Below are positions 25,235 through 35,266 of a stretch of DNA of 64,000 nt, one piece after another (positions within the stretch are counted from its first letter, which is position 1; each line of letters starts with the position of its first letter). The position numbers and the translations under genes were made by a program. Where the stretch lies: the NCBI RefSeq assembly GCF_000002995.4, contig NW_025062479.1, forward strand, positions 18,100,721 through 18,164,720. Direction: 5' to 3'. This DNA comes from Brugia malayi. Its lineage: Eukaryota; Nematoda; Chromadorea; Rhabditida; Onchocercidae. The notes under the pieces are model-generated. The model was not told the origin of the DNA and did no database searches. It saw nothing but the letters and a program-made list of their open reading frames with translations.

Positions 25235-28200
25235 TCAGAAATCCTTAAGTGCTTTCTTATACAAGAAATGTAGGCGTGCCACGGAGTACCGCGCCCATTG
25301 GTAATGAAAAACGATAAAAGTATTATCAGAATGATGCTCATCGAAGCCATCATAGTGTTCCATGTTGATACTTAGACATCTGGCCAGAATACCCATAAAA
25401 ACATCGTCGAGATTAAACAGTGGGAACGAACAAATGCCATCCAGTATACGCTGGGCTGCTTCACGTGTTATAATAAGGCCTGAGCCCTAAAATGATTCAG
25501 AAGGTTAATTATAAATGTGAATACTTTTCAACTAGGTTGATATTAAGAAATCGATTATGTTCCGAATGGAAATCTTCATGCTTATAATTTCATTAGTAGT
25601 TGCTTATCATCCATTATCAATCTCAGCATAGACTAATTACAGACTAATTACAAGTGCTAAAGTTAGAAGTTACATCTAAAAGTGAGTGTTAAACTGTTCA
25701 GAAACATCTATATGTCAGTAAAACAAAAGGTCGTCTGCCTGTAGATTTTATTTGATCATTATGCAATTATTTTAAATTGCCTATTCTTTATTAAATTTTC
25801 CTCTCAAACTGAAAAAATAAATTGAAACTTCAAGCTTTGATGGAAGAAAAAAGTTTATGAAAGTCTTTTCACTTACAAATTATAATTTAAGAGTAAAGTG
25901 ATAAGTAAGAAATTTTCAATCAAAGTGAACCTGTACAAACGGAGGATAACACAATTTTGGATACATTTCATATGGTACATACCATAACAGCGAACTCAGA
26001 AATAGTCTTGGATAACCGCGTGATACTTTTCCACGGAACGATGCGCCTTTCATTCGATTCATCTGAAATACGTTTAGATGAAGAAAGAAGCATTTCTCTG
26101 AAAGATTTCATATGGAATGATAAAAATAATCATACTATTCTCTTAGGCTTAAATGATTTTAAACAGATTTTAAACAGATATAAAATAGACTAATTACAGA
26201 CTAATTACAAGTGCTAAAGTTAGAAGTTACATCTAAAAGTGAGTGTTAAACTCATTCAAATCAAAAATGTTATGTTGAAAAATCTATTGATGATTCCAAA
26301 AGAATGTAACATTTACTAATAAGTCAAAGAAGTCAGATTTTTAATTAAAATCAGTTTAATGCATAATGAATACTTTTCTTATAGCAGTGGCGTTTGCAAT
26401 AGCGTCGTCATTAATCATAACAATTTCTTCTAAACGAGGAAACTTTTTGAATAAATGCCTATATACTAAAATTATTTTTAGTGTAAGATTGAAATAAGAA
26501 TCGACAAAGTCGAATTGCATGATGTCCCGATAAACTGCAGCTTCTTGTTTTGGATCGTATTCACCAGTACCAAAAACAAAAATAACAGGAATATCTGGCT
26601 CCATATCGGATTTCCACGTTTCTCGGACATAATTGCGATAATCACATGCCGACGGTGCACTGCGAACCACATTTATTCTGTCTAGATGATGTGAAATCCT
26701 TGGAGATATAAGAATCCGAAATGCTTCCTCATATAAGCATTTCTTTGTCTTATTAAATTTCTGTTCTGATGAAAGAAAGAACTGTCGCAAACAGGAGCTC
26801 AAGTCAACTTTTTCACCATGCGGCACCTTAAGCAACTCATACTGTGTGTAACATAACAAACGCAGTGGAAAGAGATTCCGTTCCAAATAATTCGACAACT
26901 GCAACAATTTCGAAATGCAAATTATGAATTTAATGTTAACAGGAAATAAACTGCATTAGGGGGAATTACAAATGAAAAATATGACAGGAAAGGAGAAGTT
27001 TGTCTTCTCCTTTTCAGTTGTTCAAAATTAATCTCCCACATGTAATTTTGCAAGAAATGTTCGTGTTACATTACATATTCTGGTGCAGAAATTAATTTTA
27101 AACGAAGCATTAGTTAGCTAACCAGTAAATAAGGTATAATCCAAGAGAACTGCCACAGGAAAAGTTTTCCTGCACTTGGAAGAGTTTTATTTTGACGGAA
27201 AATAATTTTCTGCAATGCATGTTTAAATTGCATTGTAAAACCAGCAGATAGAAGAGAAGTGGTCATTACTATCTGTTCATTAGATGAAATAATGAAAGGT
27301 TGATTTTATCTCCGATCATGACTTATGACCTTCTACTTCACTCATTTCCCATCTAACAATAAAAGTATTCTGAAATCTGATTACTGTTCTACATAAGTTT
27401 CATATTTCTGAAACATTTTTAACTGCCCATTTTCTGAAATTATTTAATTCAAAATTCTTGTTGTGATGACAGGTGCTTTTTTCAATCGCACTCAAACGAG
27501 CCAATACTTTCAGTGAACAATGTTAAAACTTTCAATGAAAAATGTTTGATTAATGATTCGCTGAGTAATAATTTTGATTTTTCCTCTAACTGGAAATGAA
27601 ACTTCTATTCAAAATTAGTTCACTTCTGCTGTTAATCGCTTTAATATTTCGAAAATTTGTTTTATATCTAAACGCTATGACAATGAAAAGTTGCAATATG
27701 ATTAAAACATGAGATAACTGGAACAAAATTCAGAGGAGATTTTGAACTGCACATTTGGGTCGAACTGCTGAATGCATAATTTGAAAATAATCGGAGGGCG
27801 AATTGGTGCAAATTAAATTTAAGCAACAAGAGGCAAATTAGAAGTCAATATGCACTCGTAATGTGGGACTATTAAGTAATGCATAAATTCCACAAAAATT
27901 TGTAACTGAATAAAAGACAAATTATCATTCATCGCTCAAATTCATAACACTTCTTATCTCTTTAGTCCAAAAAACTGTTGTGCCTTATGAAAATGTGCAC
28001 AATAACATTTAACTTGATACACCTGTTCGGCTAACTTATCATATTTAAGTGATTAGCGTGATTGGCTACCTAGATCCAAATAATATTCATTCAAATAATA
28101 TGATAATCACTAATCTCATAGAAAAAAAGCTATTGCAACGAATTGAAATCAAGTTAAACGAAAAAAGAAGCCTCTTTTCTCGGCACTTAGAATCAGAATT

Positions 28201-28487
28201 TGTCCACTGACCTCTTCATCCCTGAAGCTTTCAGTTATATATTTAGTTAGAAAACTTGGACCAACTAATAACTTTTCTTGGAATTGCTCACCTTTTTTCA
28301 CCAAAAATAAATTCGAACGAAAGATTTGGTTTATTAAACTGGAAACAAAAAAAAGAAAAAAAAAAAAAAAAAAAAAAAAAAAAACAAAACTTCAGAACCT
28401 CACTCGATATCTGAAAAATTCATAAATTACTGTAAAATAAACGATTCTCAATGACTTCTGTAAACGATTAGCAGTCGAATTGTCCAT
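25235..28487 (-). CDS. GT31 (beta-1,3-galactosyltransferase-like) glycosyltransferase
   Basis: Five minus-strand exons close in phase: 28399-28487, 28212-28338, 26374-26898, 25931-26062, 25235-25486, giving 374 residues. GT31 features seen: VVRSAPSACDYRNYVRETW, VIFVFGTG, YRDIMQFDFVDSYFNLTLK, EEIVMINDDAIAN at the DxD position, RGYPRLFL, YPPFVQGSGLIITREA and FNLDDVFMG. Such Golgi type II enzymes transfer Gal or GlcNAc in beta-1,3 linkage; the exact substrate cannot be told. The first two exons are inferred from phase, a long pyrimidine tract before the 28338 acceptor, and an acceptor just before the ATG. The N-terminal hydrophobic stretch (RIVYFTVIYEFF) is short for a signal anchor. The usual DDD-type metal motif reads NDD. 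Exon 25931-26062 is bracketed by a perfect 68-bp direct repeat. The gene diverges from RPL30. Confidence 0.82.
25628..25695. repeat. 68-bp direct repeat, copy 1 (intron 4 of GT31 gene)
   Basis: Identical, base for base by eye, to 26185-26252. It begins ATAGACTAATTACAGACTAA and itself contains a short tandem duplication of GACTAATTACA. With copy 2 it brackets the 132-bp exon at 25931-26062. Confidence 0.9.
26185..26252. repeat. 68-bp direct repeat, copy 2 (intron 3 of GT31 gene)
   Basis: Second copy of the repeat at 25628-25695, in the same orientation, 557 bp away and in the neighbouring intron on the other side of the exon. I saw no further copies in the window. Confidence 0.9.
28346..28390. 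repeat. Long A-rich homopolymer tract
   Basis: About 45 bp, almost all A on the plus strand. Read on the minus strand it is a T tract ending in TTTCCAG, so it serves as the polypyrimidine tract of the acceptor for GT31 exon 28212-28338. Its length is likely variable. Confidence 0.8.
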
Positions 28488-28873
28488 CTCTGAATAATGA
28501 CATTACAGCAGAATCTTTCGCTCCTTGCATATCTAGGGGACATTATCTCCCTGTCAATCTCCCTGCCCAATCCGGTAGCCTCTTACGTCAAAGGTATGTA
28601 AGACAAGAGCAACACTGCATGAAAATTTATGACACTGACAAAGAGACATTCCTCGCATTCCATTACATCACATCATCTAATACAGCACTGCTGTTGCGGG
28701 ATTTAACAATTTCATTTTGGACTTTTCATGGCCGTGCCACCATTGGAGTCGAACGTTATTAGGGTGTAAGGGGTGGTTGTGGTCGTGGGTAGGTCATGGA
28801 TTACTGGGATAGTTGGTATTGTTAAGAAGTGTGGGTCATTTTACAGGTTGCAGGACGACAGAAACAGGAGGAA
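28488..28873. promoter_or_regulatory. Divergent promoter region, GT31 gene / RPL30
   Basis: The 386 bp between the two start codons must hold the 5' signals of both genes. A TTTTACAG acceptor at about 28841-28848 before the RPL30 ATG looks like an SL trans-splice site. A TTATTCAG acceptor lies two bases before the GT31 ATG on the other strand. No TATA box is evident. Confidence 0.45.
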
Positions 28874-29976
28874 ATGGCTGTGAAGAAGCAGGTTTGAGTA
28901 TTTCATGCTAATTTGGCCCATATAGTCAGTATATTTGTTTTCTTCTGAAAAGGCTATGTGGTAGAGATAGTGAAGATGGAGAGCTTATATACTATTGTCA
29001 TTGCTAAAAACTGAGGCGGTTTAGATGACTTTAACTCTAAAATAGTTTTAACCACACAACTTACCAGAATTTATGCTTGTTTCCTTCCTTCACTTTTTTT
29101 TTGTGCTTTAATTTGTATAAGCAAATTTGCAGAAAAAGTCAACAGAAAATATCAATGCAAGACTTGCAATGGTAATGAAAAGTGGAAAGTACTGTTTAGG
29201 ATACAAGCAAACACTAAAAACATTGCGGGCTGGTAAGGCCAAATTGGTTATTATCGCTAATAATACCCCACCTCTCAGGTTTGTTGTACATATACTTGAA
29301 TTACCTTAACAAGACCTTGGTAGTACTACTAGTAGTAGTTCCATTATAATGAAGAATGAAGAAAAAAAAATTGCTTTTACTAATTACAAATGATTTGAAG
29401 TGTTATGGTTTTCACAGTCCTTAGGTGACACTGGCCTATCCTGAATCGAATATGTGATGAGTAACCGAGTAAAGCAGTTAGAGTAGGATGTTTGCTGCAA
29501 GCAACGTTGTAAATACACTTTTTTAAGCATGGCTTTTAATATTATTCTTACGCTTTAATTTTAGTTTGATGAGTTTACATTTGTACTCTGTTTTCACGAA
29601 TTCCTTAAAACATCACTGCGAACATTTTTCAATTGCGTAGACTCGACTTTCATTTTACAACGTTATAAAGTATTCAGATTAATTCTGTGATAAGATCAAA
29701 TATATATGGTATAATCAAGAAGCGTACACAATGTGCTGAGTGAAATGCGCTTAGCAACGCTACACTCGAATAACGGCGGAGTAAGATTTAGTTCACTTTA
29801 GGAAAAGTGAAATTGAATATTACGCGATGTTAGCGAAGACAGGTGTTCATCATTACAACGGTAACAATATTGAATTGGGCACGGCATGCGGGAAATTGTT
29901 TCGCGTTTGCACATTATCAATTACGGATGCTGGAGATTCAGATATTATTCGAAGTATGCCATCTGAAAATGCATAA
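28874..29976 (+). CDS. rpl-30: 60S ribosomal protein L30 (eL30)
   Basis: Component of the large ribosomal subunit. Three exons close in phase: 28874-28891, 29133-29278, 29802-29976, giving 112 residues, the usual eL30 length. Exon 1 codes only MAVKKQ. Then come [54 protein letters not shown], the eL30 core [18 protein letters not shown], and the end [10 protein letters not shown]. No residue of the family core looks disrupted. Splitting a tiny first exon from the body is common for ribosomal protein genes. An acceptor upstream of the ATG suggests SL trans-splicing. A poly(A) signal follows at 30016. Confidence 0.97.
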
Positions 29977-31265
29977 ATTTATATTTGTTTCTTTGATGTT
30001 ACTTTAAGAGTCGTAAATAAATTTTTCCTTCTGTTTTCTTTGGTGTTCTGAACAAACCATTTAAATACTTTAATATTTTCCCACTCAGAATCTAGAAGTC
30101 TTTGTGACTTTCAAAGATACAAAAGAAGGAATGGTTTCAACAGGAGGTTTATATCCTAGTTATCAGTTATGTTGTTGTATCTGTGGATTAAAGTTGGAGT
30201 CCTGTTAGTATTGGATTGAAATTGGAGGGAAATAGTGGCAACGGGATTAGATTAGGTCTTGCTTTTATTACTTTGATCACACGTTAATATATAAGCAGAA
30301 AAGATGTCACGTATCATAAAATTGGTGCAGATGAGATTTGTTAGGTAGATAATTGGAGAAGGTAATATTCCTTCACTGATCCGTTCCATTACATAAATGA
30401 AATTTCCTCCTCTCCATGTAGTCATATCAGCAATGGAAATCAGCAATTTAAGTATCAATTGGTACACGTCTTAGCTACCGTTATACACATCATAGATAAG
30501 GCAAGGAAATAAGCTGGGACATCCTAACAAACTTCTGTATCAAACTGTCCCAGACATCCCGTTAGTAGATCTCAGTATATGTCATTGGAAATCTAAGTTT
30601 GTTTTGGCACTATTTATTTAAAAATTCAGGGGATATAGCGTTTCGTAGTAGGCGGCGATAGAAACAAATGTTACGTCTTGACGGTATTCGCTGTAAGCAT
30701 ACTCTGATCGTTGACCCTAAGTGGTGCTGGTTTCCTTGACTTTCTGGTCCTTTGAGAGTGGTATTAATTGATTCATAAGAGTCATATCTTTTCTTTTTTT
30801 TCATTGTCAACTGCTTTCAAAAAAAAATCCAAATTTCATGGTCTGCTTTCATGATATTGTGCGAAAATCAAAAATCATAGTTCCTGAGATCTCTCAAAAC
30901 ATGAATCTGTGGTGCTTGATTATTAAATTGAAAATAATTTTAGTATTTCATTGATAGGACTGAGCCCCATTCTCTTTTCCATCACGTGAAAATAATGGAA
31001 GTATTAGAACTTTTTCGAAATGTTTTTACGTTTGAAGTAGTTCTGTATACTTCAAAACTAAGGCCAAAACTCTAATCCAAATATGGATCACAGATCACGG
31101 TTTTAAGCAAATTGGAATGATCATATGAAGTGATAATAGTTAATATCATTTTCGAATGGTGGTAGCAAAGTAAAAGCGTGTTATTTGTGCTTGTTTGCAG
31201 TTGCATATTTTGTTACTTCAGGTACAAGGTAATGCCAGTAGCTATAAGAAAGTGTGAAACCGAAG
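29977..31265. other. Intergenic RPL30 to UCK
   Basis: About 1.3 kb. It holds the RPL30 poly(A) signal at 30016-30021 and the promoter or outron of the kinase gene. A minus-strand frame at 30610-30810 is basic and lacks a family match or flanking exons, so I do not call it. Confidence 0.45.
30016..30021 (+). terminator. Poly(A) signal of RPL30
   Basis: AATAAA 40 nt after the stop codon, followed by a T-rich stretch. Confidence 0.6.
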
Positions 31266-32784
31266 ATGAGTATAGTACATGATTTCGAACATTTTCCTAC
31301 TGTGACAAAAGTTCCATTTATTATTGGTGTCGCTGGTGGAACAGCATCCGGAAAGGTTATTTTATTTTATATACATGCTGAAGAATGATGCCCAATTGTA
31401 GTCTCTCGCCATTATCATATGGCTTTATAATATGACAAATTTTAAACCGCACAGTGGTATAGATGACAAGATTTAGTGAAAATAAGCTTTCCAAGCAAAA
31501 ATGGCGCTTATGAAAATAGCAGTAAATGCAAATAAACCGATGTGGATAGCTATCACATAGTTATTAACTGTTTTATCATTTCTCCAATGTTTATATCACT
31601 TAGAAATGATCATGATTTGTAATGTTCAGTCGTCAGTATGTTCTCGAATAATGGAAAAACTAGGAAAGGCTCATGAACGGCGAGTAGTGACCATATCACA
31701 AGATTCATTTTATCGCAGTTTATCAGATGAGGAGATCAGAAAGGCAAATCGCGGGGAATTTAATTTCGATCATCCAGGTTCCATATCTTAATTCATTGAG
31801 GTTTTTCATAGGAAATTTCATTTGCAGCTGTTTCAATGTCGAAGAAATAAAGCTTTTATTTCCTTGTTACTACACAGTGTTTCTAATTTTCAAGAGTTTA
31901 GATGCCATTGAATTTACCCTTATGATATCAATTCTTCACAAAATGAAGAAAGGTGAAAGTGTCATCGTTCCAAAATATGACTTTTGCACGAATTCGAGGT
32001 TAAGCTTTCACATTTTTTAATAAATTTCATGTATTTTGACTGTAATTTTTGTAAAAAAAGTGTTTAATATTTAAGCTCATATAGTGTATTAGTGAAGTGA
32101 TAATTTTTTCAATCTTTCGTAATATTTACGAAAGGATTTTGCTGTGACAGACAGACTTGTTCATAGTATCTGTGCTTCTCAAAGTAATTATTTGAACCAG
32201 TTTTTATTTTTACTAACGTTGGTGATTTCCTTAGAAGTTTTTGCAGGTCGAAGGATTCTGATGTGATTGAGTCAGCAGATGTTATAATTGTTGAAGGAAT
32301 ATTGATTCTCTATGACCAAGAACTGCGAAATCTTTTTGATATGAAACTGTTTGTTGATGCTGACTCCGATGATCGTTTAGCTCGACGTGTCCAAAGAGAT
32401 ACACAGGAAAGGGGACGCTCGCTCTCCCAAGTAAATGACTCAAAAAAATTCTTATTTACATGTTATAAAAGTAAAGTTTCTTGTATAAAAATCGATGGAA
32501 ACGTGCAATGCAAATAGACCTAAATGTTTCAATTATTTTTCTACTTTTAGGTTCTCCATCAGTACCTGAATCTTGTGAAACCAGCATTCGAGGAATTTTG
32601 CTTACCGACCAAGAAGTATGCTGATGTTATTGTTCCACGTGGTGCTGATAATAATGTTGCTATCGACTTAATTTTGCATCACATTCGCGAAATATTACGT
32701 ATACCGTCGTCTTCAGTTGATTCTTTGTCGGATGAAACTTGTTACATCGGTCATCGTGCTGCGTCGTTTAGTCGACTACATTAA
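31266..32784 (+). CDS. Uridine-cytidine kinase (UCK)
   Basis: Phosphorylates uridine and cytidine to UMP and CMP in pyrimidine salvage. Five exons close in phase: 31266-31355, 31630-31777, 31902-31998, 32247-32430, 32551-32784, giving 250 residues, similar to human UCK2 (261). The P-loop [14 protein letters not shown] is split by intron 1 after the lysine. Downstream are the DSFYRSL region, NFDHPDAIEF, the base-binding strand [27 protein letters not shown], the lid arginines [14 protein letters not shown], and [18 protein letters not shown] with IPRG-like VPRGADN. No uracil phosphoribosyltransferase domain follows, so it is the short UCK1/UCK2 type. With the GMP reductase at 53029 it is one of two nucleotide-metabolism genes here. 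Confidence 0.95.
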
Positions 32785-32841
32785 TTTTGACTTTTTTTTT
32801 ATTTATAAGTTTTAAGTAGTTTTAGGTAGCCTTATTCGGGA

Positions 32842-32847
32842 AATAAA
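32842..32847 (+). terminator. Poly(A) signal of UCK
   Basis: AATAAA about 58 nt after the UCK stop codon. Confidence 0.55.
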
Positions 32848-33116
32848 AGCAGACATTCGTCGCTGTCTTACAGCATTATGTCTTTTCACCGCATTATAGA
32901 GTACTAAATTTGTTGTTAAGCGAAGATTGAAATACTTGTTCATGTTTTGACATCTTTCTTTCTACACTTGCCGTAGTTTTTGCTAACTCATGAATCGGTT
33001 CTATCAGTTGGTCACTGAAGTATTTTTTTAGATTCCATTTTCTTCAAGTTTTTCAGTTTTTCCCCAAAGTTATTTAATCTTTTTTTAAAGCTAATTTGAA
33101 GAAGTTATTTCCCTTC

Positions 33117-33371
33117 ATGCTGCACTATTATTGGCATTATATGGAAGCTCATAAAAGAAAGAAAACTTTTGTGATTCTCATAACTGTTTGCATTACATTA
33201 CCATTGATTTGTCATTTGCTTGTATTGTGCAAATGTCCTAATTGCAGCATTCTATTTTCTATAAGTGCCAGTTTTGATAAAAGCCTTTTTGTGAGATGTG
33301 ATGAGCATAGTATCCTTTTTGTCAATGGAAGTTACAGATACATATTGTGTCTACCTCAAAGTAATGGGTAA
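33117..33371 (+). CDS. Small single-span membrane ORF, uncertain
   Basis: An ATG-initiated frame of 84 codons in the gap between UCK and ERV1. A basic N-terminal stretch (EAHKRKKT) is followed by a hydrophobic helix (FVILITVCITLPLICHLLVL) and a cysteine-bearing tail (CKCPNC). I know no family for it. It could be a lineage-specific small membrane protein or a chance frame in A+T-rich DNA. Confidence 0.2.
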   Translation: MLHYYWHYMEAHKRKKTFVILITVCITLPLICHLLVLCKCPNCSILFSISASFDKSLFVRCDEHSILFVNGSYRYILCLPQSNG

Positions 33372-33443
33372 TAGGGAATTGTGGGAGTTATTCATTTTCC
33401 CAAATTTGGGAGTACATATTTGTTATGGCAGGTAGTATTTGCA

Positions 33444-34390
33444 ATGTCGGCTTCTTCACCTACCTCTGGCAGTGAACATTGTCGTGCATGTGTGAGCGTT
33501 GAAGAGTTGATGGAACGTGCTCGAAAATTAGCCGGAAAAGTGTCCGCAGAGAATGGTGCACGACAATCATTAACTATTCAGGCTTCATCAGTTTGTATTT
33601 TGTTCATTGCAGCATGGAAGGAATGAAGTAATGTTCCTGAAGAGGGTTTTTTTTTTTATTGCTGATTATCGTGAAAATGATTTATGACTTGAATGTGCGT
33701 TCTTTTAGTCGTTTTTACAAATAACCGTCGTATTCTGGAATATTTGATGAATTTCAGTACCCATCAGGTTGTCTTTTCATTGCAACAATAACCCATGAAA
33801 ATAAAAATTTTCCTGAAATATATGGTTAGTTCTTTCAGGGATCAGTTAAAACGAAACCAGTGAGGAGCGACTGTCCTCTTACTACTGAAAAATTAGGAAA
33901 TTCAACTTGGAATCTGCTTCATACAATAGCAGCATATTATCCCCTTAAGCCAACACCAGAACAAAAAAAGAATGCAATTGTGCTAATGGATCTCTTAGGA
34001 AAGGTAGTAGTGTTCCTTTTCAGCTGTTGTTTAGTAACCAAGTACTTGTTGATTTAGTACTTGTTACATGAAGATATTTCTGCATTGAACTTTGTACAGT
34101 TTTACTGCTGTAAACTTATACACTAATACTTATTCAGTATTTGGAAAGAATTCGCAAAAATTATTTCGCATTATTTTTTATAGGCGTATCCATGCTCGCA
34201 TTGTGCGGAAGATTTACGCCGAGATTTGGCAAAACATCCTCCAGATGTTGAAGACCGTGAAAGTTTTTCATTGTGGATGTGTGGATTACATAACAGAGTT
34301 AATAAGAAACTTGGTAAACCTGAATATGACTGTACTCAATGGAAGGAACGATGGTTAAATGGTTGGAAGGATGGCTCTTGTGAATATTAA
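33444..34390 (+). CDS. ERV1/ALR FAD-linked sulfhydryl oxidase (GFER orthologue)
   Basis: Oxidase of the mitochondrial intermembrane-space disulphide relay; it passes electrons to cytochrome c. Three exons close in phase: 33444-33590, 33839-34003, 34184-34390, giving 172 residues. Exon 1 carries the distal shuttle motif CRAC (compare PCRACVDF of human ALR). Exon 2 has CPLTTEKLGNSTWNLLHTIA and YYPLKPTPEQ, the FAD-binding first helix. Exon 3 has the active-site CxxC in AYPCSHCAEDLRRDL, the FAD residues WMCGLHNRVNKKLGKP, and the C-terminal pair DC...GWKDGSC. The active-site intron falls just before the CxxC. The gene lies 660 bp after UCK, so co-transcription is possible. It is complete and shows no lesions. 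Confidence 0.95.
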
Positions 34391-35266
34391 CTTTTATAGG
34401 ATTGATATGTTTTGAAGAAAACCGTTTCGATTCACGAATTTAATTTATACAAAGCAAAATACGTAATATATGCAATTCTCGCTAGTTGTTGCTCAAAAGT
34501 TTTAATGGGATCAAAATTTTCACTTTAAAAATTTTAGTTGGATGTTTTGAATTGAAATAGAAAAAGTTGAAATGTCATTTCTATAAGAATTGATACTGGT
34601 TTTTATATCTATTATACTTTTTTCCTTTTTCTTCATTGTTTCCGTTGATACACTTATCTATCTTCTGTAGTAGCTTTATTTTACTACTTAAAACACATAA
34701 AATTTTAATGATGACTGCAGGCTATTTATAACGACAGTTATTTAATGCTAATTCAATCTTTTGGTTGGTGAAGTTTAGAACTTTTCAGTTGCTCAAACTG
34801 AGAAAGCTGATTTGTTTGAACTTGTATTCAATGGTTCGTTAAAACTTTGAGTTGAGATGTTTTTGATTTTGATTTCTTCATTCATGGCTCATCGCAAACG
34901 AAAAAGAACTTGTAGTTTTTTGCTTTGCTCCCTTCTCTTTTCCTTTCTTTGTGTGGCTGACCTACTTAATTGTGAAACAGATATGTCTTCTCAATTTGAA
35001 TATTATTCAATTTTCTTGAAGGGAGTTCTGCTGATACTTATTTCATGCTTTATTTCTGCAGCTGTTATCAAGATATTGGAAACGGAAGATTTGACATTTT
35101 TAAATAATTATTGAATCTTCCGATTTCGAAGTTTGATGATGTTGATAGAAGAGTAATATAGCGATATCAGTTTGTAGCTATTAGTGTTGAATTATCAGTA
35201 ACAATGAAGTTATTGAATTCATTGTGGGATTTGTCTCGTTGTTAGAAACAATTCGCAGAATACGAT
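34391..35266. other. Intergenic ERV1 to eIF2alpha kinase
   Basis: This 876-bp gap carries the ERV1 3' UTR and the 5' signals of the kinase gene. It also holds one small two-helix reading frame, listed separately. Confidence 0.4.
34857..35114 (+). CDS. Small two-helix membrane ORF, uncertain
   Basis: An ATG-initiated frame of 85 codons with a basic stretch (AHRKRKRT), a first hydrophobic segment (FLLCSLLFSFLCVADLL) and a second (LKGVLLILISCFISAAVIKI). It resembles a small integral membrane protein in layout only. There is no recognisable family and no evidence of expression in the sequence. Chance is a real alternative. Confidence 0.22.
   Translation: MFLILISSFMAHRKRKRTCSFLLCSLLFSFLCVADLLNCETDMSSQFEYYSIFLKGVLLILISCFISAAVIKILETEDLTFLNNY

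Noticed and set aside
25957..26193. 78-codon plus-strand frame between the 68-bp repeats
   Set aside because: It is the antisense shadow of the GT31 exon 25931-26062, whose minus-strand translation fits the family and closes in phase.
28735..28765. tRNA B-box-like GTTCGACTCC on the minus strand
   Set aside because: The bases around it do not pair into a T-arm and no A-box or acceptor stem is present at the right distance.
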